NCBI RefSeq assembly: GCF_963678635.1
Contig: NC_087070.1
Coordinates: 39,542,397-39,606,396, forward strand
From: Symsagittifera roscoffensis
Lineage: Eukaryota; Xenacoelomorpha; Acoela; Convolutidae
Direction: 5' to 3'
Length of the DNA: 64,000 bases
Of the stretch, positions 19,857 through 30,529 are shown piece by piece. The notes below the pieces were generated by a model. It did not search any database. It was given only the letters and a program-made list of their open reading frames with translations, and was not told the DNA's origin. Numbering within the stretch: position 1 is the stretch's first letter; each line of letters begins with the position of its first letter. A program made the translations under genes and the position numbers.

Positions 19857-20251
19857 TCTAGTCTCTTTTTCTAACAGGAGTAGGGTCTTTTAGGTTATAC
19901 TCCCTACAAAATAAAAAATGTAAATGGAAATCTTTCCTGTAAAATTGGACCGATTTTACTTAAAAATGCAGGGCTGATATCCTGAGCGTTAAATCAAGCT
20001 AAAAATTGGCAAACAATGCTATCTTAACGACATTTAAAAATGAATTTGGCCTCCTTTTAATGAAATTTATGTTCAGAAATTTGGCGAACATTGAAGGTGC
20101 TTGAAGTACTTTTAGTTAACGTTTTTATTGTAAAATTTTTTTTTATTGACACTTGTTCGTTTTGACCCACTTTCTTGGTCTCTGAAACAACACAAATTTC
20201 TGAACAGTGAAAGATCAGAAAATTGTTTTTGAAATGAAAAAGTTAGCAAAA

Positions 20252-20422
20252 CAAAAAAGATATTCAGTCAAAATTTCAACATGGGGTTGTCAAAAATTTA
20301 TTGTTGCGCAAACGTTGCGCAAATTTATTCCTCAAAATTGTTGCGCAAATTTATTGTTGCGCAAAAAAGATATTCAGTCAAAATTTCAACATGGGGTTGT
20401 CAAAAATTTATTGTTGCGCAAA
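20252..20422 (+). repeat. 61 bp direct repeat, copies 110 bp apart
   Basis: The 61 bp at 20252-20312 are repeated without visible change at 20362-20422. The spacer is also built of the recurring string TTGCGCAAATTTATT. It looks like a recent local duplication of an intron segment. Overlapping frames in this region are by-products of the repeat. Confidence 0.85.
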
Positions 20423-20640
20423 TCATGTTCGGAAACTACCGCCTCGAGGTTTTGACCGAAATGGTCAAACCAGATGTCATTGTGCTACAAAAAATTCATA
20501 GTTGCGCAGGACGGAACAAAGTCGAACAAATCTAAGATATGAAATTTTGTCGAGTTTTTTGCATGCAAACTGTAAGCAAATGCATATTGCAAAAAAAATG
20601 TTTTTCAATATGCACTTACCCGGGTTGATGTTCATAGAAA

Positions 20641-22672
20641 AAAATGCCTATCATACCGTTTCATATATGAAGTCTATGGAAAAAATGGTAACCACAGAAA
20701 ATTCATTAAAAATTTAAAAAAGTGTTGTAAGAATTTTGATTGAAAATTTCTGGTCTAATTGCCTCTTTTGAAGCTTTCTGGTCGTTAAAATAATGATTTG
20801 AAATTTTTGATAGAAAATGCTTGTCAAACAATTTTCATGTGTGAAAATTATAAGATAGTCATTTTGTCATAGAAAAATTAAATTTTTCAAAAATCACCAA
20901 AAAGGTGTCTGGGTAACTTTAAATAGATTTAAATAATTATATCTATAATAGAAGGCATTTTGACAATCATAAACAAAATTTTAATTTCGGTCAGAAAAAT
21001 GCTTATCGTAAAGTTTTCATATATGAAAGTTGTATCATATGCATTTTTTTCATAAACAAAAGCAAAAATTTGAGGTAAAAATTTTTTAGTCCTTTTAAGC
21101 TTGCAATTTTGCTTTTGTGCAAAATATAAACTTTACAAAAAAAATTTGCATGCAAAATTTGTTTCTTTTTTGTGTTTATAACGGAGTCCAGGATGAGTTT
21201 TCGACCCAAAAATCCAAAAATCACTAGAAAGTGTTTTTTTAATTTAATAAGTTAAATTAAATTTGTAAAAAAAGCAGGCCTTTTTTTCTCAACCAACAAA
21301 ACTTCAAGCTAAAATCTAACTAGCCATATTCTAAAATTTTTTTGTGCTATATAATTCTATGTGGAAATTTTAAAATTATCTTCTATGGCTAAAATCACCA
21401 AATGCAGTTTATCTGCATGGTAATTGTCAGTTACACTCTGGAATTTCTTATGACAAAAATACTTGGTTAGTGTTTCGGTTAAAACTCAAAATTTTGAAAC
21501 AAAAACTTAATCTGTTCTCATTTATGGAAAAATGCTTATCATACAGTTTCATTTTATGGAAAAAATGCTTATTTTGCTATTTTCATACACTTACTTTTGC
21601 TCTATGAAATTGAATGAAAGCGTATGATAATCATTTTTTTCATATATGAAAATTGTATGATAGGCATTTTTGTCAACCCTAGGCTTACATACTTGCTGAT
21701 CATATATAGGACTTCACGTAGTCCCAAAATCAAATTGAAGCTAAATTTTTAAAGCAACGTCAAGCTACAGTTACTAGAAAAACATTCATTTTGATACATT
21801 CATATCAAACAAATACAATTATGGTGAAAATAATATTAATCAAATAAAAAAGCACTTAAATTTCTAACAATGAATAGAAGTTGGCCGAAAAGACTAACAA
21901 AATTATTGCAGTTAGGGCAATTTTTTTCTACCATTTTTGTGGACTTAAGAAAACTTCCAATCTTTCAAATTCACTCGGGTCAAAACCTGTGAGCAAAATC
22001 GCTTTTCGATTTTTTTCGTGATTACAACTCACTTTGAAAACACAATAATCTGAATTGAATTTTTCAAAGTAGTTTACTTTTTTCCACAGAAAATCTTTAA
22101 GACTTCAAAGCTTTTCCAAAGTAAACGTAATGAATAAATGGAAAACTTTGAATAAATTATTGCAAATGTCAGAAATGCAGCAAGCAATCATTGTGATTGC
22201 AACTGAATACCTTCTTTACAAGCAACTAATATTTGGGCAAGATTTCAGAGGCAAATTATACAAGCAGGTGCTAGATAAATGAGACGACAGAACATTGCGA
22301 CGATAAGACATTAAGACGACAAATGCGTGTTAGAACTTTGAAAGTTACCGTTATCGAATAACTCTCAGAAATACAAATGGAGAATTGAGTCTACCGTCGT
22401 CTTAAAGTTCCTTCAAAAACGGTTTTCGTCTTAACGGCTGTCGTCTTATTTGGAGAAACCCTTCAAACAGCACCTTATGAGAGTAATTTTTGGGGCAAAT
22501 TTTTAAAATTACTTGGAAAAGTTTTTGTGTCGCCATCAAAAAAATGTCAGTCATACAATTTCCAGATACGGAAATTGTATGGTAAGCATTTTCTCCATAT
22601 ACTTGATGTATGGAATTGTATGATAAAGATTTTTGTTGTATGGAATTGTATGATAAGCATTTGCGGTGTATG
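20641..22672. repeat. Dispersed family of imperfect palindromes in the host intron
   Basis: At least five copies of a motif recur, near 20641-20676, 20995-21052, 21526-21590, 21619-21674 and 22570-22672. Half of the consensus reads AAAATGCTTATCATAC and the other half is its reverse complement, joined through a TTTCATATATGAAA centre. Copies vary in completeness. They may be short MITE-like elements or products of local duplication; no flanking duplications were confirmed. Confidence 0.6.
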
Positions 22673-23029
22673 CAGGTCAACCCGAAAAAAAAAGAACCTT
22701 ATTTTGTTTGTTTACTAGTGACTCCATGAAAGTATTTTACTCATACTAAAAAGCTCAAAAAGAGAAACGAGTCTAGGATGCCCGCGAGGGATTAAACAAA
22801 AACCAAAAGCACAAATCTTTTTTCCCATTGAGTGAACAACTTCCCGGACCACTTCTAAAACAGCAAAAGGACGCTTTTTTTTACCGTAAATTCATCCGTC
22901 TTATTCTGTAGTGTACTACAATTTCTAGTCTTTCTAGCGTGTTTCTCCTTACTGCCCGCGAACACCTGTATCGTGAATTGATTAATATTATTTGGGTACA
23001 CATACCTAGTTTACTGTGTTGACTTTCAG

Positions 23030-23195
23030 TCGTGGCTGTTTTACAATGTGTCGCACGAGATGGCCTCCAAAGTGGACAAGCACTTGGCCATTCTGTCCAT
23101 GTACGAGCTGGGACGCATACTGACCCGGGTGAGGCTGGAGTCCAGGGCCCAGAAGTACTTCGAGGAGTGTCTCAAAATGGCACTCAACTATCTGG
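23030..23195 (+). CDS. Host gene, penultimate exon (helical, TPR-like protein)
   Basis: The exon lies between the acceptor GACTTTCAG and the donor GGTCAGT. It encodes 55 residues plus one base of the next codon, beginning SWLFYNVSHEMAS and including LAILSMYELGRILTRV and AQKYFEECLKMALNYL. The pattern of paired amphipathic helices is TPR-like. It is GC-rich. The split Gly codon joins exactly to the exon at 25802. A frame at 23032 that runs into the G-tract is a shadow of this exon. Confidence 0.75.
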
Positions 23196-25801
23196 GTCAG
23201 TCAGTCCACAACTTGGGATCCGGTGTTGCTGGGGGGGGGGGGAAGGGGGGGGGGGGGGGGCTTATAGTATTAGTATATACTTCAAGTAAAAGGACCTAAT
23301 GGCAGAAAGTTACATAAAATACATGAAAAAATTGAGAGATTGAGGTGGCAAATGGATTTTGGCAAATATTGACTGCTTGATCCATTTTTTTTTTGTAGAA
23401 AAATGACTAAAACAACTAAAAAAATTAAACTTTTTTTTTCAATTTTTTTTTTTCTGAAAACTTTTGAACTTTTTGACGTTTTTGATTCTCAAAATGAAGC
23501 TAAGAGTTCCAAAAACAAGTTAATTTGCTTAAAATTAAGTTTTAGGATCTTAAGCTATGCATAATTCAAAAATTCAGTTGTTGTAAGCCTGCTCGCTTGC
23601 TTTATTTGCAAAACAATTTTTCTCGACACCAGAGAAAAATTTTGGTAATTTTTGTATTTGGTTAAAATCACGGCTGAAAGGGCTTCATTATGATATATCA
23701 CTCAATTCAGTCTGATCGTTATTTGTGGCACCTGATTTTGCGTGGAAAACAAAAAAAAAAGACTGAAACCCACCCGAATACAAAGCTCCTCCCCATTTTT
23801 CTAATGGTCACAACAATTAGATCTGGCTTGCAATAATTTTTCGATTCATTATTCAATTTAGTTTTTGCTTGGTGTGGTTAGTTGTACATACTAATTCCAC
23901 ACCAATGTACGTGTAGTATGTACTTAGTTTGAGAGGGAATTTCGACTATCAATACTCCAAGAAAAGCCAAAATATGACATCTTTAGCTTGTTTCATTACA
24001 AAGCAAAACAGTGAATTAATTAAAGATTCCGCACGAAGGCTGTCAAGGTTTTATCGTGGAATCCGCAACAAATCAAAGTTATAAAATCTTTTGCTGTTAT
24101 GGGATCCAAAAACTAATTATTGAAACACAATGCAGCTCCAAATGGAATCTCAATGCTTTATCTTTTTGCTCGTTACTTTGGTTTTTTTGCTCATTTCGGA
24201 TTCTGCAACACACTTTTAGGTGCCGAAACAAATTACGTTTATCTAGTAATTATTTGTAATTTTTTTGCTGAGCTGATTACTTTTAGAAAAACAAAAACTT
24301 TTGAATCCTTGTCTCCGTTTTCTACAGACATACGTGCACAAATCTCTTCAACAAACTTGTAATTTTAAAATTTACTCCGCGGATCTAAGTGAGTCTTAAT
24401 TTTTGTGGCAAAGTAATGCTTTATAGAGTTCTGGTACAGTTTGAAAAGTCAAGTTGGTCGATCTTGAAAGTTTGGTTGACTCAATCATCTAATAGTTATT
24501 GATGTCGTGTTGATGTCCTGAACAAAAACTTATAAGAAACACTTCGCCTGAGTCCAAAATTTGTGAAACTATTTGACTATAAAAAATGAAGTTTGCAAAA
24601 GGGAAATGATATTTTTTGGGCGTGGGGTGGAAACTTTTGAAAAGAAGGAAAAAAGTTGCATAGTGGCCAATCTGGGATAAAAAACGAGCAGTATAAGGAA
24701 ATTTGATGAATAGCAATCTAAAAGTTTCTATTTTTAAAGTACTATTGTTGATTTTTTCTACAATAAACCATTATAATAATTTTCTCTTTTCTGATAGACT
24801 TTTCTTTCTTCAAATAGCCTTGAAGTAGATTTTTTTTGTACAGAAAAGTACATTATAATCGATTTTTTCGGCAGAACAAAAAAAATCCATATAATCTCGA
24901 TTTTTTCTGCAGAACGCATATGTCTTCAGAGACGGAATAAGAATGAAACAAAATTTTGTAGAAAACAAAATTTTTCATAAAATATTTTTGTGGACAAAAC
25001 ATAATTCAGTAAAAAGTGAAACTATTTAGTAAAATTATTGAAACATACTGAAAAAAATCACAACCATCCCCACTTTCATGCAAAAAAACACTCGGTGCAC
25101 GTTAACTCCATCTTCCACGTTTACTCTTTTAACATACCCATCTTAGCCCGCCTTAACCCGTTTGCCAGATTCAACGATTTGCTTACAAAATGGTCGAACT
25201 TCTAATAAGATACAAATCAATCATCAAAATTTGCACAAAAGATAGCCGAAAATCTCATATGTGCTATTTGAATTCATAGTTTTGCAGGAAAAAATGAACA
25301 AAAGTGAAGCAACGAAAGTTGAGCTGACAATTTTCGGGTTTATAATCACTTATAATAGAGTGCAATCGACTATATTTAATATAATCAAATACAATGGATT
25401 TTATCGCCTAGCAAAAATTTTTATGTATTGATACTGACCATGATAATCCCATTTATTTTTTTTATCTATATAAGTCCAATGCGGGAAGAAACAGTGAAAA
25501 AATTCGTCTGATGAACCCTTCCAACATGAATTGAGGCAAGCAAATTGATTGAAAAAATGCAAGAATAAATGAGAATGACATTTCTTGGATTTGCTGTTTT
25601 TTTTGAAAACTTCAGCCAATCTTTTAGTTTTTTTTTCTATTCACCTCGTGAACAGTGGGAATACGTAGAGGTCAATAAAATTCACAGACAGTTGACAAGT
25701 ATAGAGTTTTAGTTTTTGATACTTCAAATTGAAGCCAGGCACGAATTTAAGAACCAGATGTTTTTGGCATGTCCAGATGATTTCAAAAATGTTGATTTTA
25801 G
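23196..25801 (+). other. Host intron, AT-rich
   Basis: The intron runs from the GTCAGT donor to the acceptor TTGATTTTAG at 25801. It begins with a G-tract and continues as AT-rich DNA with poly-T runs. Near 24,780-24,920 the phrase ATAATCGATTTTTTC and its variants recur three times. No gene or recognisable element was seen in it. Confidence 0.6.
23231..23260 (+). repeat. Poly-G tract with one AA interruption
   Basis: Twenty-eight G residues in two runs are split by AA and start 35 bp after the splice donor at 23196. Such a tract can form a G-quadruplex in RNA or DNA. Its exact length is prone to sequencing and assembly error. Confidence 0.85.
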
Positions 25802-26016
25802 GCACTGTGCACGTTCTAACTGGCATGATTTATGAGGCACTTGGCATACAGCTGAGAAAGCAGAACGACCTGACAAACACTATGATTCTGCTGGAAAAAG
25901 CGAGAGACATCTTCAAAATAGTTCTGGGACCAGAGCATTTTTTCACCAACCGCGTCAGCAAACAATTGAGTGATGCTGTCAACAAGAGGAAGAAAAGCAC
26001 CATCTATATTGACTAA
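25802..26016 (+). CDS. Host gene, terminal coding exon (TPR-like C-terminus)
   Basis: The exon follows the acceptor TTGATTTTAG and ends at TAA. After the split Gly it reads TVHVLTGMIYEALGIQL, then LEKARDIFKIVLGPEHFF and a basic tail (KRKKSTIYID). The string LGPEH following an alpha-helical repeat is common in TPR proteins such as kinesin light chain-like and SMYD-type C-terminal domains. The protein is therefore probably a helical-repeat scaffold, but its identity is not resolved. All three exons agree in phase. Confidence 0.75.
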
Positions 26017-26721
26017 AATTACGCAATCTATTTTAAAAAGGAGAAACTGCATTGCTGCATTGGGTTTAATTAACAATTTTAATGAAAACTTCCTTGTTCT
26101 AAGCTTCTTATCAAGGTGTATTTTTTACCTTCGTCATTTCGTGAATCATTCTTGAAAAAAATTGATAGATATAAAAATAATAATAAGATTAAAATACAAA
26201 TGAATAGTTCATACTTACTAGGGTTGAGGTCCGCGACTTATGTCCGGACTTTCGCGACCAAATTTTGCAGATACACATGTTTTCGGACTCGAAAGTGCGC
26301 CCTGATGGTCTCGAAGAGCGCCACGCTTCTTTTTGGTTTGGTCACCAAAGTGAAGTTTGGTTACCAAACAGATCCGTCGCGGCTTTCGAAACCGAAGCGG
26401 AGAAGGCGGGGCTAAATATTCGCGACCAATATTCGGAATTTCAGCTATATTATGTTACCTCCTGCTAATTCCGTTTGAGTTTTAGCTACCTGTTTGTGTC
26501 AAGTCGAAGCCTTGTGTGTTGCGTCTCATTTTCAACCTAATTATGATGAAATAACGATGTGGCGGAGTATTCTTGTGGAAATTAATTGAATATGGCACGT
26601 TTCGCTTCGAAATAGTTAGCTCTTTTCTTTTTTGAGGCTTATTTTGCACTGTATGTTCTGTACGACTCATTACATGTGAACATTTGGGCCAGGTTATACT
26701 TGCTTTCGACCATACCGCCAC
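26017..26721 (+). other. Host 3' UTR and flank up to the satellite
   Basis: After the stop codon there is ordinary AT-rich sequence. From about 26,230 to 26,460 it is GC-richer with several TTCGCGACCAA-like strings that resemble part of the satellite monomer. No AATAAA was spotted close to the stop. No further gene is seen. Confidence 0.45.
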
Positions 26722-29700
26722 TAAATTTTTGACGATCGCGACCGATATACGCTATTTGCAGAATCAGTCCGCGCTTGATAATTTATTGACAATCGCGACC
26801 GGGATTCGCCATTTCCAGAATCATTCTGCACTTGTTAAGTTTCTGACAATCGCGATCGAGATACGCTATTTGCAGAATCAGTTAGTGTTTGACAATTTTT
26901 GACGATCTCAAACGACATACGCTATTTGCAGAATCGTTCCGCGCTTGTTAATTTTCTGACAATCGCGACCGAGATGCGCTATTTGCAGAATAATTCGCGC
27001 TTAATAATTTATTGACGTTCGCGACCGGCATTCGCCATTTCCAGAAGCATTCTGCGCTTGTTAATTTTTTGACAATTGTGACAGAAATAAGCTTTTTGCA
27101 GAGTCATTCAGCTCTTGTTTATTTTTTGATCATCGCGACCGAGATACGCCATTTCCAGAATCATTCCGCGCTTGTTAATGTTTTGACGATCGCGACCGAG
27201 ATACGCTATGTGCAGAATCCTTCGACGCTTGTTATTTTTGACAATCGCATCCGAGATACGCTATTTGCAGAAACCTTCCACGTTTTTTTTTGACAATCGC
27301 AACCGAGATACCCCATTTCAAAAACCGTTCCGCGATAGATGAGTTTTCGACAATCGCTTCCGAGATACGCTATTTGCAGAATCATTCGGCGCTGGTTAAT
27401 TTGTTGAAAATCACAACCGCGACACGCTATTTGCAGAATCATTGCGCGCTTGTAAATTTTTGACAATCGTGACCGAGGTTCGCCATTTCCAGTATCAATC
27501 CGCGCTTGTTAATTTTTGACAAACGCGACGTAGGTATGCTATTCGCACAATCATTTGGCGCTTTTTAATTTTTTGATGATCGCGACCGAGGTACGCCATT
27601 TGCAGAATCAATCGGCGCTTGTTGTTTTTTGATAATCGCAACCGAGATACCCCAATTCAAAAACCTCTGCGCGATTGTTGAATTTTTGACAATCGCTTCC
27701 GAGATACGCTATTCCCAGAATCATTCGGCGCCTGTTAATTTGTTGACAACCGCGACCGCGACACGCTATTTGCAGATTCATTCGGCGCTTGCTACTTTTC
27801 TGACAATCGCGAACGAGATACGCTATTTGCAGAATCAGTCCGCGCTTGATAAATTATTGATGATCGCTCCGGGATTCGCCATTTCCAGAATCATTCTGCG
27901 CTTGTTAATTTTGTGACAATCCCGACCGAGAATCGCCATTTCCAGAATCAATCCGCACTTGTTAGTTTTTTGACGATCGCGACCGAGAAACACGGTTTGC
28001 AGAATCCTTCGGCGCTCGTTATTTTTTGACAATCGCAACCGAGATACGCTATTTGCAGAAAAATTCCTAGTTTTTTTTGACGATCGCGACCGAGAAACAC
28101 GGTTTGCAGAATCATTCGTGGCTGGTTAATTTATTGACAATTGCGACCGTGACACGCTATTTGCAGAATCATTGCGCGCTTGTTAAATTTTGTCAATCGT
28201 GACCGAGGTTCGCCATTTCCAGTATCAATCCGCGCTTGGTAATTTTTTGACGAACGCGACCTAAATATGCTATTTGCAGAATCATTTGGCGCTTTTTTAT
28301 TTTTTGACAATCGCGACCGGGATACGCCAATTCCAGAATCAATCCGTGTTTGTTACTTTTTGACACTCTCAACCGAGATACGCTGTTTGCCAAAAAGTTC
28401 CGCGTTTTTTGACAATCGCAACCGGAATACGTCAATTCCAGAGTCGTTCCGCGCTGTTTAATTTTTTGGCGACAGCGAGATACGCTATTTGCAGAATCAT
28501 TCATCGCTTGTTATTTTTTTGACAATCGCGACCGAGATTTGCCATTTCCAGAACTTTGCGCGCTTGTTAATTTTTTGACGATCGCGACCAAGACACGTCA
28601 TTTGCAGAATCATTCGGCGCTTGTTAGTTTTTTGACGATCGCAACCGAGATACTCTTTTTGCAGAATCATTCAGCGCTTAATATTTTTTTGACAATCGCG
28701 ACCGAGATTCGCCATTTTCAGAACTATTCCGCGCTTGTTATTTTTTTGACGATCGCGACCAAGATACGCCATTTGCATAATCAACCGGCGCTTGCTAATT
28801 TTTTGATGATAGCGACCGAGATACGCTATTTGTAGAATCATTCTGCGCTTGCTACTTTTTTGAAAGCCACGACGGAGATTCGCCATTCCCAGATTCATTC
28901 CACAACTGTTAATTTTTTAATGATTGCAACCAAAACACGCTATTGGCAGAATCATTCAGCGCTTGTCTATTTCTTGACAATCGCGACAGAGATACGCTAT
29001 TTCCAGAAACATTCCGTATTCGTTGATTTTTGACAATGGCGATCGACATACGCTGTTGACAGATTCAATTGGCGCTTAATGTTTTGTTGAAAATCGCAAT
29101 GATGTTACGCTAATTGCAGAATCGTTATGTTCTTGTTAATATTTGACAATTGAGACCGATATTCGCCGATTCCAGAATCATATTGCGCTTTTCAATTTTT
29201 TGACAATCGCGACCGCGATACTTCAATTGCAGAATCAATCCGCGCCTGTTAGTTTCTGACAATTGCGATCGAAATACGCTAATAGCAGAATCATTCAGCA
29301 CTTGTTTTGTTGACGACTGCGAACGAGATATGCCATTTCCAGAATCATTCCGCGCTTATTAAACTATTGTTGATTGCGACCGCGATATGCTTTTTACAGA
29401 ATCAATCGGCGCTTTTTATTTTTTGAAAATTGCAACCGAGATCCGCTATTTTCAGAATCATTCCGCGTTAGTTCTTTTTTGACAATTGCAACCAAGATAC
29501 GCTATTTGCAAAAAAAATTCCATGTTTTGTTTTGACAATCCCAACCGAGATACCCCATTTCAAAAACCGTTCCGCGATAGATGAGTTTTTGACAATAGCT
29601 GCCGAGATACGCTATTTGCAGAATCATTCGGCGCTGGTTAGTTTGTTGACAATCGCAACCGTGAGAGGCTATTTGCAGAATCATTGCGCGCTTGTTAATT

Positions 29701-30529
29701 TATGACAATTGTGACCGAGGTTCGCCATTTCGAGTATAAACCCGCGCTTGTTAATTTTTTGACGAACGCGACCTTGATATGTTATTTGCAGAATCATTTG
29801 GCGCTTCTTTATTTTTTGACAATCACAACCGGGATACGCCTATTCCATAATCAATCCGTGTTTGTTAATTCTTGACACTCGCAACCGAAATACGCTATTT
29901 GCAGAAAAATTCAGCGTCTTTTGGACAATCGCAACCAAAATACGTCAATTCCAGAGTCGTTTTGTGCAGTTTAACTTTTGACGATCGCGAGACACACTAT
30001 TTGCAGAATCAATCGGCGCTTGCTAATTTTTTAATGATAGCGACCGAGATACTCTTTTTGCAGAATCATTATGCGCTTTTTAAATTTTTGACAATCGCGA
30101 CCGAGATTCGCCATTTTCAGAACGATTCCGCGCTTGTTTGTTAATTTTTGACGATCGCATAATCAATCGGCGCTTGTTATTTTTTGACACTCGCAACCGA
30201 GAGACGCTATTTGCAGAAAAATACAGCGGTTTTTTGGACAATCGCAACCAGAATACGTCATTTCCAGAGTCGTTCCGCGCTGTTTAACTTTGACGATCGC
30301 GATACACACTATTTGCAGAATCAATCGGCGCTTGCTAATTATTTGATGATAGCGACCGAGAAACGCTATTTGCAGAATCAATCGGCGCTTGTTTTTTTGA
30401 CAATCACAACCGAGAGACGCTATTTTTAGAATCTTTCCGCGTTAGTTTTTTTTTGACAGTCGCAACCGAGATACCCCATTTTAAAAATTGTTCCCCTATT
30501 GTTGAATTTTTGACGGTCGGCTCGAGATA

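Larger units (their letters stand above)
19530..23029 (+). other. Host intron rich in simple and palindromic repeats
   Basis: The intron runs from the GTCAGT donor to the acceptor GACTTTCAG at 23029. It is AT-rich with many T-runs and no coding frame of note. It carries a TTC microsatellite just after the donor, a 61 bp direct repeat and a family of palindromic motifs, each listed separately. The stretch 22,680-23,020 shows nothing beyond ordinary intron sequence. Confidence 0.6.

Noticed and set aside
19500-19893. Phe/Ser-rich frames as low-complexity proteins
   Set aside because: They are translations of the TTC microsatellite lying in an intron.
20207-20717. Several overlapping 66-84 codon frames near 20.2-20.7 kb
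   Set aside because: They arise from the duplicated 61 bp intron segment and show no domain or splice support.
23032-23299. Frames ending in Gly runs near 23.2 kb
   Set aside because: One is out of frame with the host exon and the other runs past the donor into the poly-G tract. The spliced model explains the region better.
26230-26460. Possible coding exon in the GC-richer stretch before the satellite
   Set aside because: The open frames are short and lack splice sites and domain features; shared words such as TTCGCGACCAA suggest a relation to the satellite instead.
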